Origin: JBAXBF01 sp034429745
GTDB lineage: Bacteria > Chloroflexota > Anaerolineae > Anaerolineales > DRKV01
Direction of reading: 5' to 3'
Length of the DNA stretch: 18,020 nucleotides
Assembly: GCA_034429745.1 (NCBI GenBank)
Contig: DAOUFY010000105.1
Coordinates: 1 to 18,020, forward strand
The notes below the pieces were generated by a model. It worked only from the letters and a program-made list of their open reading frames with translations. It had not been told where the DNA came from and did not search any database. Position 1 is the first letter of the stretch; each line of letters starts with the position of its first letter. Of this stretch, positions 7,466 through 16,219 are shown in pieces. The position numbers were made by a program, and so were the translations under genes.

Positions 7466-8476
7466 CTATTGCATTAAATTAGTTTTTATGTTCAATGGTA
7501 TGGTGCACGCTTGAGGATGATGATGCATAAAATACGTGATTTGCTCAAAAGCTTTCAATGCTGATTCAGGTGCCGGCGCAGATACTCTCCCTTGTTGAGG
7601 GCGGATTTCAAAAGGGATGAGTTGAACATCTGTAATGGAATTCTGATTGATGGTCATCAGTAAACCCGAACCAATTTTAGCATATGGTGGGGTCATTTGG
7701 TCAAAAAGCGTGTTGCCCATACTATAAGCTACGATTATAGGTACATCTTGATTTTTGCCATATATGCAGTCTAATGGCTGAAGTACATGCGGATGGTGAC
7801 CCCAAATAAAATTTGCACCTGCATCCGCAAAGGCCTGGGCTAATTGTTTTTGACGATTGGTAACACCAAGACTGTATTCAATTCCCCAATGCACTGAGAC
7901 TAACACCCAGTATCCATTTGAGCGGGCTTGGCGGATTTGATTTGTGGCATCAATAGTGTCTATTGGTTTAAGAACATCATCCCAAGCAAAGAATGCCATA
8001 CGCATTCCATTATAACTCATCAATAGTGGCTGATGAGATAATCCGATGGGAAAAAAGCCGGCTTTGATAATGTTTCTTTCGGTATGTAGCGCTCCTGATA
8101 CACCTTCATCCGTGATATGGTTGTTAGCAATAGACAAAAGAACAGTTTTATCTTTGGGAAAGGAATTTAAAGCCGCTTTTGGTGCCCTGAGGTCAATTTT
8201 ACCTAAAGAAATACTGTTTTGTTGGAGGGCAATGGGAGATTCTAGATTGATCAACATTAGATCGGCTTTTTGGATATAAGGATCAAGCCATTGCAGAGCA
8301 ACTTTCCAAGAATACTTTGTTTGGTGCTCTTCGGCGATTGACCTTCCCAGCATCACGTCGCCTAAGACAAGCAGCGTGATGCTGGGTTTTGGACTAGAAG
8401 AAGAGAGGATACAAGAGAAAATGCATATGATGAGGCAAAGATATGCCTTGGGGTAATAACTGAGTGCAAACCTCAT
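7466..8476 (-). CDS. CapA-family (PGA_cap) exported metallophosphatase-like protein
   Basis: Belongs to the CapA/PgsA family named for poly-gamma-glutamate capsule synthesis, with a calcineurin-like fold. Numbering from the chosen start (336 residues): hydrophobic export segment about 12-25 with a cysteine (C22) after IFS, possibly a weak lipobox; GDVMLGR (39-45), NLESP (77-81), ANNH (117-120), HWGIEY (196-201), GHHPHVLQP (226-234) and YSMGN (251-255). These are the metal-site and signature blocks of the family. I chose the ATG at 8476-8474 because it overlaps the upstream stop as ATGA, typical of coupled translation. An ATG at 8500 would add 8 residues and overlap by 28 bp. Most members outside Bacillus are not proven capsule genes, so the role is open. 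It is followed 6 bp later by murE, both envelope-related. Confidence 0.85.
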   Translation of the reverse strand: MRFALSYYPKAYLCLIICIFSCILSSSSPKPSITLLVLGDVMLGRSIAEEHQTKYSWKVALQWLDPYIQKADLMLINLESPIALQQNSISLGKIDLRAPKAALNSFPKDKTVLLSIANNHITDEGVSGALHTERNIIKAGFFPIGLSHQPLLMSYNGMRMAFFAWDDVLKPIDTIDATNQIRQARSNGYWVLVSVHWGIEYSLGVTNRQKQLAQAFADAGANFIWGHHPHVLQPLDCIYGKNQDVPIIVAYSMGNTLFDQMTPPYAKIGSGLLMTINQNSITDVQLIPFEIRPQQGRVSAPAPESALKAFEQITYFMHHHPQACTIPLNIKTNLMQ

Positions 8477-10722
8477 GGAGCTATAAAGTTTGAAGTCCAT
8501 TGAGCAAGTGGAGGAGTATCTCCAGCTTTAACTTTAGCGCGCCAATCTTCATCTGTCATTCTTTCGGCTAGAGGTGCTGTAAATTCATAATGGGTATATA
8601 CTGCACCGCCGGCAATGCGGAAAGGTTCATCCGGCAAGACAACATAGATACGGGTCGGTTGACCTACAGCTTCTAGTAGAATGCGTTCATTGCCGGTGGC
8701 AACATCGGTAATTAAGGCTGCATGTTGATCGGTCAGATCTCTATCATTGGGATCATTTTGATCGGCGGCTTTGATGGTCATTGCTTCCAACTCCCCACCA
8801 TAATAACTGATGCGCCAATAGTCGTCGTCGGATAGGGTTTCATTAGCCAATTCACTTTCGGATACTCTTTTGAGAAACGACAGCAGATCAATGATATTCT
8901 TCAAGTTATCACGGGTTGTTTCATTAAGGAGTCCTCTGGCTTGCAAACCGTTGAAAGTCATGTTAGCTAAAGCCAATAGTTTAGCATAAACTTCAGGGTT
9001 TGGTTCTACATAGCCGTGGATCGGTTCTTCGGGTCCACCACCACCCATTTCTGCCATAACTTGTTTAGCATAAAGGATTGTATCATGCTTTAATTCTGTC
9101 CAAGAACCAAGAGCAGTGAAAAGTTCTTTTTGATTCCAAGCGGATGTACGCATAAATGGCGGAAATTGTTCACCTTTAGGCTGTATGAGAGGTCTGAAGA
9201 CATCCAGCCATGCCCAATAAAGGCTTTGAGTCCAAGAATCCTCGTCTAAAGATGCGACTTCTTTTCGGACTTTTTCCATTTGCTGAGAGTAGTTTTGGTA
9301 TTTGGTTTCGCCCATCTCCGTCAGAATTTTTAGAGCTTCATCGGAACCCATGCCAGCAAAAACATCTAAGGCTTTAGGTAGATCGCGGGGCTCTTCTAAA
9401 GTACCAACATTGCGGAAGATGAGTTGTTGAAAGATATAAGCATCTAAAGTAAACCTCTGTCCCATAAAGCGCATGCCCGGAGTCGCTTCGTTGCGATCTT
9501 GCCAGATCCAAACCCACATTGAATTGATTTGAGGTGGAGGTAGTTTTTTAATAGCCATTGCAAAGCGAGAGACTTGTTGTTCATCCGCGAAGGCTTGTAA
9601 ATCGGGATTGGGTCCAAAAATTGAATCCGATACAACTCCGTATTCATGCGAAGATAGATCATCTGCTTTGCCAACGATAAAAGTGGTTGGTGAATATATG
9701 TTATCCCATAGTTGTTCTGCAGGTATTCCTTCGGAAGGGGGGGCATTGCGCAACGCTTGAACTAAAAGCAGTGCGCGCTGAGTTTCAAAAGGATCAGAAA
9801 TGCGGAAAGTTAAGCGTCCATACCACATCATTGCCTTGAAATAGCGCTGGAGATCATCGCTAAGCGTGTAATGACCGCGAGGAATATATTGGGTATAATC
9901 CTCGATATAACGCCTATCGTCAGCAATTCCTGGACGATCCCAAATGGGAGATATGCTTGGTCCTTCGTGGGCATTGATCAGAGATAATTCAGCGTTAACT
10001 AAATCTGCGACTTCTGGTGTAATCGGAGCTGTTGAGCCAAGAAGTTGATCAGCAACCGTAAAGTAAGCAAGATTGCGCTTTACCTGTTCTTCTAACTGCG
10101 TGCCTTTTAATTGCTGAAATTGCTGTAATGAAGATTGTAGTAGGCTGTTTGTTAATCGCTTCAAGTAAGGGAAAAAATATTCACGTTCTAGATCGCGAAG
10201 CATTTTATTAAAAATTAGATGATAGATGTGTAGTACCGAATCCGTGGTTACAAAAATAGGTTGATCATCCAGGTAGCGGTACATTTCGTAGATTTGGTAA
10301 AATTCCCTAAATTCACCGGCTTTAGGCGCTTCAACGACAAAACCATTTTTTGTTAATAGAGATTTTTGTTCTTGGCTGAGTTCGTAACTATTGACATTTT
10401 GGATTTTTGATAAATCTATCGGCAATTGATAACCCCCAGCAAAGCGTTGGGGCAACTTGACCGATTCGGCGGGATAATCGGCAAAGGAGACTAAATATAC
10501 TTCAGACGCTAAAAATTGAGGAAGTTCAGACTCGTCAAACTCAGTTTGCTCTTGTTGAGTATTATCGCTTGTCGTTTCGGATGATATTTCTGTTGTCTGT
10601 AGGTTAGTTGGGTTTGAAGGGGGAGTTGTTTCAACTTTTGTTATTGCTTTAACAAAGTTGCAAGACAGCATTAAAATGAGGAGGATGGAAATTAATCCAA
10701 AAGTAATTTTTTTATTAAACAT
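8473..10722 (-). CDS. DUF3160 lipoprotein
   Basis: A 749-residue exported protein of the uncharacterised DUF3160 family, which is frequent in Anaerolineae and some archaea. The signal peptide ends in LMLSC (C21 as lipidated residue). A Thr/Ser/Gln/Glu-rich linker follows (about 27-65), and the rest is one large mostly helical domain. I recognise the family from blocks such as FVTTDSVLHIYHLIF near the N-terminal third, LGSWTELKHDTILYAKQ, and GYVEPNPEVYAKLLAL in the C-terminal third. No catalytic motif is evident and the function is unknown. AAGGAG 7 nt before the ATG fixes the start. Its stop codon overlaps the capA start (ATGA), so the two are probably translated together. It lies 42 bp after the FG-GAP-like gene. 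Confidence 0.85.
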   Translation of the reverse strand: MFNKKITFGLISILLILMLSCNFVKAITKVETTPPSNPTNLQTTEISSETTSDNTQQEQTEFDESELPQFLASEVYLVSFADYPAESVKLPQRFAGGYQLPIDLSKIQNVNSYELSQEQKSLLTKNGFVVEAPKAGEFREFYQIYEMYRYLDDQPIFVTTDSVLHIYHLIFNKMLRDLEREYFFPYLKRLTNSLLQSSLQQFQQLKGTQLEEQVKRNLAYFTVADQLLGSTAPITPEVADLVNAELSLINAHEGPSISPIWDRPGIADDRRYIEDYTQYIPRGHYTLSDDLQRYFKAMMWYGRLTFRISDPFETQRALLLVQALRNAPPSEGIPAEQLWDNIYSPTTFIVGKADDLSSHEYGVVSDSIFGPNPDLQAFADEQQVSRFAMAIKKLPPPQINSMWVWIWQDRNEATPGMRFMGQRFTLDAYIFQQLIFRNVGTLEEPRDLPKALDVFAGMGSDEALKILTEMGETKYQNYSQQMEKVRKEVASLDEDSWTQSLYWAWLDVFRPLIQPKGEQFPPFMRTSAWNQKELFTALGSWTELKHDTILYAKQVMAEMGGGGPEEPIHGYVEPNPEVYAKLLALANMTFNGLQARGLLNETTRDNLKNIIDLLSFLKRVSESELANETLSDDDYWRISYYGGELEAMTIKAADQNDPNDRDLTDQHAALITDVATGNERILLEAVGQPTRIYVVLPDEPFRIAGGAVYTHYEFTAPLAERMTDEDWRAKVKAGDTPPLAQWTSNFIAP

Positions 10723-10764
10723 GTTTGTCTCCTTACAATACTATACTCTATTAATTTTTTAAAT

Positions 10765-11505
10765 TTATCTTTGCGCTAAAATGAAGGGCTTATTTTGATG
10801 ATTTTTTATGATGTGAAAGGTTTGAAAAGGAACATTTAAGCGCTTAAAATGTGTAAACCCAAACCCTTCCCATTTCCATAAAGATAATGACCAGCTATAA
10901 GAGGGGTAATTATATTTTCCTTCTAGTGTTAATAAATCCTCCTTTTGATCCCCATCAAAATCAACTGAGGCAAATGAAAGGACAGGGTTAACCATAGCAG
11001 AGCCAGCCCATCTCTCACGCATGCGTCCATTGTGCCAATAAAGCAGGATAATTTGGCAACTTTTCCCTTGTGAGTTGTGAAAGCCTTTTATTCTACCCCC
11101 AAAAGGGATATATTTGTCAATAGGCCATGGTTTATAGTCGCGCCAAACTAATAGTGTTAATTCAATTTTACCATCATTGTCAAGGTCTGAATAAGCGGCT
11201 TGAGTAACTTGCCACTCAGCAGGTGATTGCCACACTAACGTCTGCGTATGGTTTGTCTGATTATTTATGGAATAAAGAGCTATTTGGGAATGATTTCTCA
11301 TCCAAAGAATTTTTTCTGGAAAACCATCACCATTGATATCCGCTTGACTAGTGGTTGTATTTGCAGAGGTAAAAGGCTCATTAATGGAGTAACGAACAAA
11401 CTGATCAATGTGCCAGCCCCAACATTCCAATTGAGATAGGGAAAGGGTGAGGATATTAAGCAAGGATATGGTTAAGAGAAAGGAAGGCAAATTCCACTTT
11501 TTCAT
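10765..11505 (-). CDS. Exported protein with FG-GAP/VCBS-like calcium-loop repeats
   Basis: Not a named gene. The 246 residues start with a signal peptide (KK at 2-3, hydrophobic about 7-24) without a convincing lipobox. Three Asp-rich loops occur: DINGDG (56-61), DLDNDG (107-112) and DFDGDQ (182-187). Each follows the DxDxDG pattern of FG-GAP/VCBS or integrin-type beta-propeller blades, which bind calcium. Three visible blades are fewer than the seven of a full propeller, so it may be a partial propeller or the other blades lack the motif. The start ATG abuts the pullulanase stop (TAAATG) with no clear Shine-Dalgarno, so translation is likely coupled to pullulanase. Probably an extracytoplasmic binding protein; ligand unknown. 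Confidence 0.7.
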   Translation of the reverse strand: MKKWNLPSFLLTISLLNILTLSLSQLECWGWHIDQFVRYSINEPFTSANTTTSQADINGDGFPEKILWMRNHSQIALYSINNQTNHTQTLVWQSPAEWQVTQAAYSDLDNDGKIELTLLVWRDYKPWPIDKYIPFGGRIKGFHNSQGKSCQIILLYWHNGRMRERWAGSAMVNPVLSFASVDFDGDQKEDLLTLEGKYNYPSYSWSLSLWKWEGFGFTHFKRLNVPFQTFHIIKNHQNKPFILAQR

Positions 11506-14500
11506 TTAGGGCATATTCTTTTTTGAACGCCTTCTTACAAATACAGCACAAGTTCTAGCAGGAATATAGAACGTATGGGATACTTCATCGAATGTAGAGC
11601 GGCGAACGACTTCGTCGCGGGAACGGACTTGGATAGGGTGAAGTGAATAGACACCTGTAACATCGGATGCAAGAGAAATGGCTTGTGGGATTTTATGAGC
11701 GTTGAAAAACACTAATATGTTATCATACTGATTATCAATGCGCATAGGGATATCATCAATTAATTGCATGACAATCAAAGCTGGCAATTGGTTAGGTCCT
11801 GTATTCAAAAATTTTACCCGATTCATGATCTCGCCTTCATAACGCAGGCGAAATAACGGAGAACTTTTTCGGATACGAAGCATTTCCTCAAAATGATATA
11901 AACAAGCCAATATATGCTTCTTGGAAGGGCACAAATTGGGGTTGCTTAATAGTTTTCGCATGAGAGACCAGTTTGCCTCATTTTTTTCGCGCAATGGCAG
12001 CCCAACACCCCAATTGTTGGTTTGATAGGAGAAGTCTAGGCGGTTGAACCAGTCGCCAGAGTTATAACTATCGCGATCAAGAGATTTTGAACGAAGAAGC
12101 TCACAACCAGCGTGAAAGAAAGGAACACCTTGTGCAAGAGCTACAATACTTATGGCGAGGTTTTGCATACGAACTCGTTCTTCCATTTTTAGGTTGAAGG
12201 GAGCTTTGAGTTGGATGCAATCGAATAAGGTTTCGTTATCATGAGCTGAAACATACACAACATTTTCTTGCGGATCACGGGTATAACCGCAGCCATCACT
12301 AACTTGAGCACCTGAGAGCCAAAACCCTTTATGATCCATCATTTCATATTCAGCAAGGTTGCCGGCTAAACCTAGGCGGATGCGATCAGTCAAATCAAGC
12401 AATTTGGCTAACTGCGAATATAATGGACGGTGCTCATCTTCATTTGGATCAATGTAGAGTCCAGTAACGAATCCTTGTTCTCGGATATTTCCAAAGGGTC
12501 CTCCCCCGCGAACAGCTTCCCGCAAGCGATCATTGAAAGTACCTATCCCGGTACCTTGCATGTTCCATTGAGTAGCGTTGACGCCGCGTGCGTTATGTGC
12601 CATTTCCCCAAAATTCCAGCCTTCTCCATATAGGTAAAGTTGCTTTCCGTCAACCCCATCTTTTTCAAACGTCAATTGATCTAAAGCGGCGCGAAGATTA
12701 AGCATATTTGATTTTAGATGATGTCCCATCAAGTCAAAACGAAAGCCTTCAATTTTATAATGGATTGCCCAATGTTTAATGGCATCAATCATAAGCTTTT
12801 CCATCATGGCATGTTCAGTGGCAAGGTTTGGGCAACAACTGCTCGTGCAAATCAATCCATCTTTATCTAACCGATGATAATAGCCTGGGACAATCCGATC
12901 AAGTACGGAGAATTGTTCAAGACCGGCGGCATAGGTGTGATTGAAGACTACGTCCATAATCACACCGAGGTTGATTTTTTTTAAGGCACAGATCATCTGA
13001 CGAAATTCAATAATTCTCTTTTCGCCTTGGGGTTCGAGGGCATAACTGCCTTCAGGAGTGAAAAAGTGGAATGGGTCATAGCCCCAATTATAGCCGTCTT
13101 GATGAGCTATTTGAGATATAAGATGTTGCTGCCGGTCGGATTCTGGTGGTAAAGAGGATAGTTGAATTGGATCAACTGATGCCCATGTAGAGCGGTCTTC
13201 GTTCACCGTAGCAAAATCGAAGAGGGGCAAAAAGTGAATATGGGTGATGCCGGCATCTGCGATTCTTTTAAGATGCTTAACTCCAAAGGAATCTTCACAG
13301 GTAAAAGCCAGGTATGTTCCGCGCTTTTCCTCTGGAATACTTTCGTCAAATGCGCTAAAGTCGCGTAGATGCAACTCATAAATTGCCATATCTGCTGGGT
13401 GATTGGGCTGATTGCTTTTAGATAATTGGACAGAGAAGGTCGTGTGCCAATCTTGGGGAAAAAGTTCTGGATTATTTAAGTCAATAATTTGGCTATATTT
13501 GCTGTTGACAGCCAAACTTATTGAATAAGGATCTGTAACAAAAGTATTGATGATTTTATCTTGCTGGCGTACATAAACAAAGACTTCGTATAGATAATAC
13601 AATCCAACCCAGGAAGGGTCGCCTTTAATTTCCCATATGCCCGAATCTTCTTTCCATTTCATTGGAATGGGAGAGCAAGATAACTCTAACATTTGATTAT
13701 TAGGTTGGCATCTATATAGGTGAAGTAAAACTGAACGGGCAGTCGGTGCCCATAAGCGCAATGTTGGGATGTTCTCTTGAAAAGAAACCCCTAACTCTCC
13801 ATGATAAGTGTACAAGTCGTCAAGGACACCTGGTATTTGAAGGGCAGATACTGCAAAGACTTCTCCCTCAATAGAAGACATGGATATGATCACCTGCCCT
13901 TTCAACATTTCAGGCACGAGCTCAAGGTATTTTTGTGGAATTTTAAATGTGGAGGTGTGCCTTAAGTGAGGATATTTATCTACCAAAAGAGGGCTCAAGC
14001 TGCGTTCAGCAAAAAGCAAAGGAATGCTCCATCCTCCCTTTACTCCCTCAGCTGAGGCAAGGATTCCGCCTTCTGGTGCATAGTGAAGCTGATATTTATA
14101 AGGGTAGCCATATCCGACGTACCATGCAATGGTATCACGAGTAAGCCAGTAAGCTTGAGCTTGTTTACGAATATCTCCTACACCGCGTGCGGCAAGAGCA
14201 TATATCGCTTCTTCTGGACTGGTAAAGTGTGGGGAAGGGGCATCAGCGGTACTTTCAATAAGCCAAACTTCTCGGCCGGTTTCTGTGATGTTAAGTTGCT
14301 GATCTTGCCAGTAATCCTTCTCTTCGCCACGGTGGATAATATAATTGAGTACCTCTGCACCTTTAGCCATGCGCACCACCCAAAAGATACCATATTCATC
14401 TTCCCCCATAGGCATTAAAGGTGCATGCCATGCTGTTTCATCAAGAGTGGGACCCCAAACATGCAGACCCCATCCTTTGTAATCCTTTTTCATGCGGCGG

Positions 14501-14523
14501 TAGTGCAGTATTACTCTAAACAT
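11506..14523 (-). CDS. pulA: Type I pullulanase (GH13 alpha-1,6-glucan debranching enzyme)
   Basis: Hydrolyses alpha-1,6 branches in pullulan, limit dextrins or glycogen. The 1005 residues hold: a CBM41/PUD starch-binding domain (about 3-95, ILHYRR..KGWGLHVWG), a linking domain (about 96-235), a CBM48-like domain (about 238-345, LRLWAPTARSVLLHLY), the GH13 barrel (about 375-800), and a C-terminal beta domain. Pullulanase signature YNWGYDP is at 478-484. GH13 regions: DVVFNHTY (524-531), GFRFDLMGHH (593-602, nucleophile D597), YGEGWNFGE (632-640, acid/base E634) and SAHDNETLFD (759-768, D762). There is no signal peptide, so it should act in the cytosol, unlike many CBM41 pullulanases. AAGGG a few nt before the ATG supports the start. 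It is the first gene of the seven-gene cluster. Confidence 0.95.
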   Translation of the reverse strand: MFRVILHYRRMKKDYKGWGLHVWGPTLDETAWHAPLMPMGEDEYGIFWVVRMAKGAEVLNYIIHRGEEKDYWQDQQLNITETGREVWLIESTADAPSPHFTSPEEAIYALAARGVGDIRKQAQAYWLTRDTIAWYVGYGYPYKYQLHYAPEGGILASAEGVKGGWSIPLLFAERSLSPLLVDKYPHLRHTSTFKIPQKYLELVPEMLKGQVIISMSSIEGEVFAVSALQIPGVLDDLYTYHGELGVSFQENIPTLRLWAPTARSVLLHLYRCQPNNQMLELSCSPIPMKWKEDSGIWEIKGDPSWVGLYYLYEVFVYVRQQDKIINTFVTDPYSISLAVNSKYSQIIDLNNPELFPQDWHTTFSVQLSKSNQPNHPADMAIYELHLRDFSAFDESIPEEKRGTYLAFTCEDSFGVKHLKRIADAGITHIHFLPLFDFATVNEDRSTWASVDPIQLSSLPPESDRQQHLISQIAHQDGYNWGYDPFHFFTPEGSYALEPQGEKRIIEFRQMICALKKINLGVIMDVVFNHTYAAGLEQFSVLDRIVPGYYHRLDKDGLICTSSCCPNLATEHAMMEKLMIDAIKHWAIHYKIEGFRFDLMGHHLKSNMLNLRAALDQLTFEKDGVDGKQLYLYGEGWNFGEMAHNARGVNATQWNMQGTGIGTFNDRLREAVRGGGPFGNIREQGFVTGLYIDPNEDEHRPLYSQLAKLLDLTDRIRLGLAGNLAEYEMMDHKGFWLSGAQVSDGCGYTRDPQENVVYVSAHDNETLFDCIQLKAPFNLKMEERVRMQNLAISIVALAQGVPFFHAGCELLRSKSLDRDSYNSGDWFNRLDFSYQTNNWGVGLPLREKNEANWSLMRKLLSNPNLCPSKKHILACLYHFEEMLRIRKSSPLFRLRYEGEIMNRVKFLNTGPNQLPALIVMQLIDDIPMRIDNQYDNILVFFNAHKIPQAISLASDVTGVYSLHPIQVRSRDEVVRRSTFDEVSHTFYIPARTCAVFVRRRSKKNMP

Positions 14524-14593
14524 TCAATCCCTTATGGTTTTTTTGTTGTTGAGAGATTTTATTGAAGATTAAAATCGGCAAAATTTAAAAAGA

Positions 14594-14602
14594 ATCATAC
14601 CA
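14594..14602 (-). promoter_or_regulatory. Extended -10 promoter for pullulanase and the following genes
   Basis: On the minus strand TG (14602-14601), one base, then TATGAT (14599-14594) gives an extended -10. No consensus -35 is visible at 17 bp. It would place the start near 14587 and a leader of about 64 nt. The same TGN-extended arrangement is seen upstream of ino1. Confidence 0.45.
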
Positions 14603-14727
14603 TATTTTGACGTAATTAGAACTTTAAGGGTAAAGAATTGATGAGGCATGGTTCTTGCACAGATCCTTTTAGTCATACAGAGGATTAGTCTTTGTAGTAT
14701 GCTTCATTTTGAAAAATAGGAGAACCG

Positions 14728-15825
14728 ATGATGATAAAGCCGATTTATACCATCGTAAGTTTGGTTATGCTGATGAGTATGATATTTCTGCCCGTTTCGG
14801 CTGCGCCAATGCCTTATATTAATCCAACTATTGTTGTTTTGAATGTTATTCCAAACCAAGCGGTAACTTTTTCAGGCTCCAACTTTCTAGCCAATGACAA
14901 TTTGGATGTATATATGGGATATCAAGGCACACAAGGCATTAATGGCATTAAAGTAGGAACGGTTAATTCAGGCAGCGGTAATTTTACAGCGACAGTAAAT
15001 ATTCCACCTGCCCTGGCAGGGCAGCCGACCATTGCTCTGAGAGTCCAATCTGCTTATAGCGGGGTATATAGTTACAATTGGTTTTTCAATACATCCTCAT
15101 ATGCGAGCCAACCAGGACCCTTACCGCAATATGGTGTACCAACGTTTTCTATTGTTGGGGTGATTAGGGATCAATCTGTAACGATTATTACATCGAATTT
15201 TCCGATGAATGATTTGTTTGATGTTACGATGGGGTATTATGGGACACAAGGAATCAATGGCATACGGGTAGCGACAATTAATAGTGGGTTTGGGGGTAGT
15301 TTTACTACTTCTTTTGATATACCTGCGGCACTATATGGACAAGATCGGATAGCTATTCGGCTTCAAAGCCCCTATTCGGGGTATTATGCATATAATTGGT
15401 TTTATAACCAAACCACGATGAATGCAGTACCATTGGTAAATAATCCGTATTCCCAATTGTACCCAACTCCGTATGCCAATCCGGCTTATAATCCGTATAT
15501 AAATCCTTATAATAATTATTATGTGGATTACTACGGCATTCCAACATTTAGCATAACTAGTGTTATTAAAGATTTGAGTGTAACAGTATTTACCTTTAAC
15601 TTTCCACCAAACACCGTTTTTGATGTATATATGGGAGGAGATAACACAGCTTCAAATCCTGGAATTAAAGTAACAAGCTTCAATTCTGGACGCGGGGGCA
15701 GTTTCTCGGCGAGTTTTAATATCCCTAGTTCGCTGGCAGGCTCAAGTGTTATCACAATAAGAATGCAAAGTCCTTATTCAGCTTATTATAGTTATAATTG
15801 GTTTTACAATAATACATATCCATAG
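14728..15825 (+). CDS. Exported protein with three approximately 90-residue beta-rich repeats
   Basis: I do not recognise a named family. The 365 residues have a Sec signal peptide (about 1-26, ending VSAAP) and then three homologous repeats: about 33-122, 138-228 and 272-362. Each runs from P-T-(I/F)-x-(V/I) through x-N-F, a D-V-x-M-G block, G-I-(K/R)-V and N-S-G-x-G, then F-x-(A/T)-(S/T)-x-(D/N)-I-P, and closes with (R/M)-(V/L/M)-Q-S-x-Y-S-x-x-Y-x-Y-N-W-F-(Y/F)-N. The spacing looks like an Ig/TIG-like beta sandwich. A Tyr/Asn/Pro-rich linker (about 238-268) separates repeats two and three. There is no cysteine, no transmembrane anchor after the signal and no catalytic motif, so a secreted structural or binding role is likely. 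AGGAGA 6 nt before the ATG supports the start. It is divergent from pulA. Confidence 0.75.
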   Translation: MMIKPIYTIVSLVMLMSMIFLPVSAAPMPYINPTIVVLNVIPNQAVTFSGSNFLANDNLDVYMGYQGTQGINGIKVGTVNSGSGNFTATVNIPPALAGQPTIALRVQSAYSGVYSYNWFFNTSSYASQPGPLPQYGVPTFSIVGVIRDQSVTIITSNFPMNDLFDVTMGYYGTQGINGIRVATINSGFGGSFTTSFDIPAALYGQDRIAIRLQSPYSGYYAYNWFYNQTTMNAVPLVNNPYSQLYPTPYANPAYNPYINPYNNYYVDYYGIPTFSITSVIKDLSVTVFTFNFPPNTVFDVYMGGDNTASNPGIKVTSFNSGRGGSFSASFNIPSSLAGSSVITIRMQSPYSAYYSYNWFYNNTYP

Positions 15826-15907
15826 CAAGGTGAAACTTATATCAAAATACAGAAATTGTTAAACGAAAAATAGTTAGGAGTTGTTTGATTTTTCTAATGT
15901 TAATAAT

Positions 15908-15943
15908 AACAGGCTGTCCGATTAATAATGGACAGCCTGTTAC
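15908..15943. terminator. Strong hairpin, probable bidirectional terminator
   Basis: A perfect 13-bp stem, TAACAGGCTGTCC (15908-15920) with GGACAGCCTGTTA (15931-15943), encloses a 10-nt loop. It lies between two convergent genes (stops at 15825 and 15981). On the minus strand it is followed by TTATTATTAAC, a fair U-rich tract for the DUF2892 gene. On the plus strand no T run follows, so termination in that direction may be weaker. Confidence 0.65.
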
Positions 15944-15980
15944 AAGGGATTGGCGAGTATTGGCAATATTTTAGAAAAAA

Positions 15981-16184
15981 TTAGGCTTTATTGGTTCTAA
16001 ATCCTAATAAAGTATAGAGTGGGCAAAATCCTATTAAGCCTGTTAACAATGGAATAAAACCAATAATTTTCAAAAGTAACCCAGCGCTGCCTGTAACGAA
16101 TTCACCCCAGCCTAAGAGTAAAAGGACAACACCTAAGATTACTCTAATAATTCTATCCCAACCTGCCTCATTAACAAAACTCAT
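15981..16184 (-). CDS. Small DUF2892 (YgaP-like) inner membrane protein
   Basis: A 67-residue protein of the DUF2892 family. The family core is visible: N-terminal NEAGWDRIIRVILG (5-18), two hydrophobic helices (about 13-28 and 35-53) and the closing GFCPLYTLLGF (52-62) with C54. In E. coli YgaP this module anchors a rhodanese domain; here it stands alone and its function is unknown. I chose the ATG at 16184-16182 because AGGAGG sits exactly 6 nt upstream. An ATG at 16199 would add five residues but leave that AGGAGG inside the gene. It converges on the repeat-protein gene and is divergent from the asparagine-synthetase-like gene; a 25-bp inverted repeat lies 36 bp upstream of its start. Confidence 0.85.
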   Translation of the reverse strand: MSFVNEAGWDRIIRVILGVVLLLLGWGEFVTGSAGLLLKIIGFIPLLTGLIGFCPLYTLLGFRTNKA

Positions 16185-16190
16185 AAAAGA

Positions 16191-16196
16191 CCTCCT
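16191..16196 (-). promoter_or_regulatory. Ribosome binding site deciding the DUF2892 start
   Basis: AGGAGG on the minus strand (16196-16191), 6 nt before the ATG at 16184-16182. It lies inside the longer reading frame that begins at 16199, so the shorter start is preferred. Confidence 0.8.
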
Positions 16197-16219
16197 CATT
16201 ACTCTTAATTAGATTATTG

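Larger units (their letters stand above)
3884..14602 (-). other. Predicted seven-gene operon pulA to nucleoside hydrolase
   Basis: Seven minus-strand genes follow one another with gaps of 0 (TAAATG), 42, -4 (ATGA), 6, 22 and 17 bp. No terminator-like hairpin is visible inside. The upstream spacer (14524-14727) carries an extended -10, and a hairpin lies past the last gene (3822-3845). Gene content is glycan debranching, surface/exported proteins, envelope synthesis and nucleoside salvage. Co-transcription is inferred from spacing and orientation only; internal promoters cannot be excluded, for instance in the 42-bp gap. Confidence 0.6.

Noticed and set aside
10835..10848. Perfect 14-bp palindrome TTTAAGCGCTTAAA, similar to the LacI-like core at 55-62
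   Set aside because: It lies inside the 3' part of the FG-GAP-like coding region, encoding ordinary residues (FKRL). A palindrome of this length is expected about once by chance in a window of this size.
14083..14418. 111-residue open frame on the plus strand
   Set aside because: Wholly inside the N-terminal CBM41 region of pullulanase on the other strand; no ribosome site or recognisable protein features.
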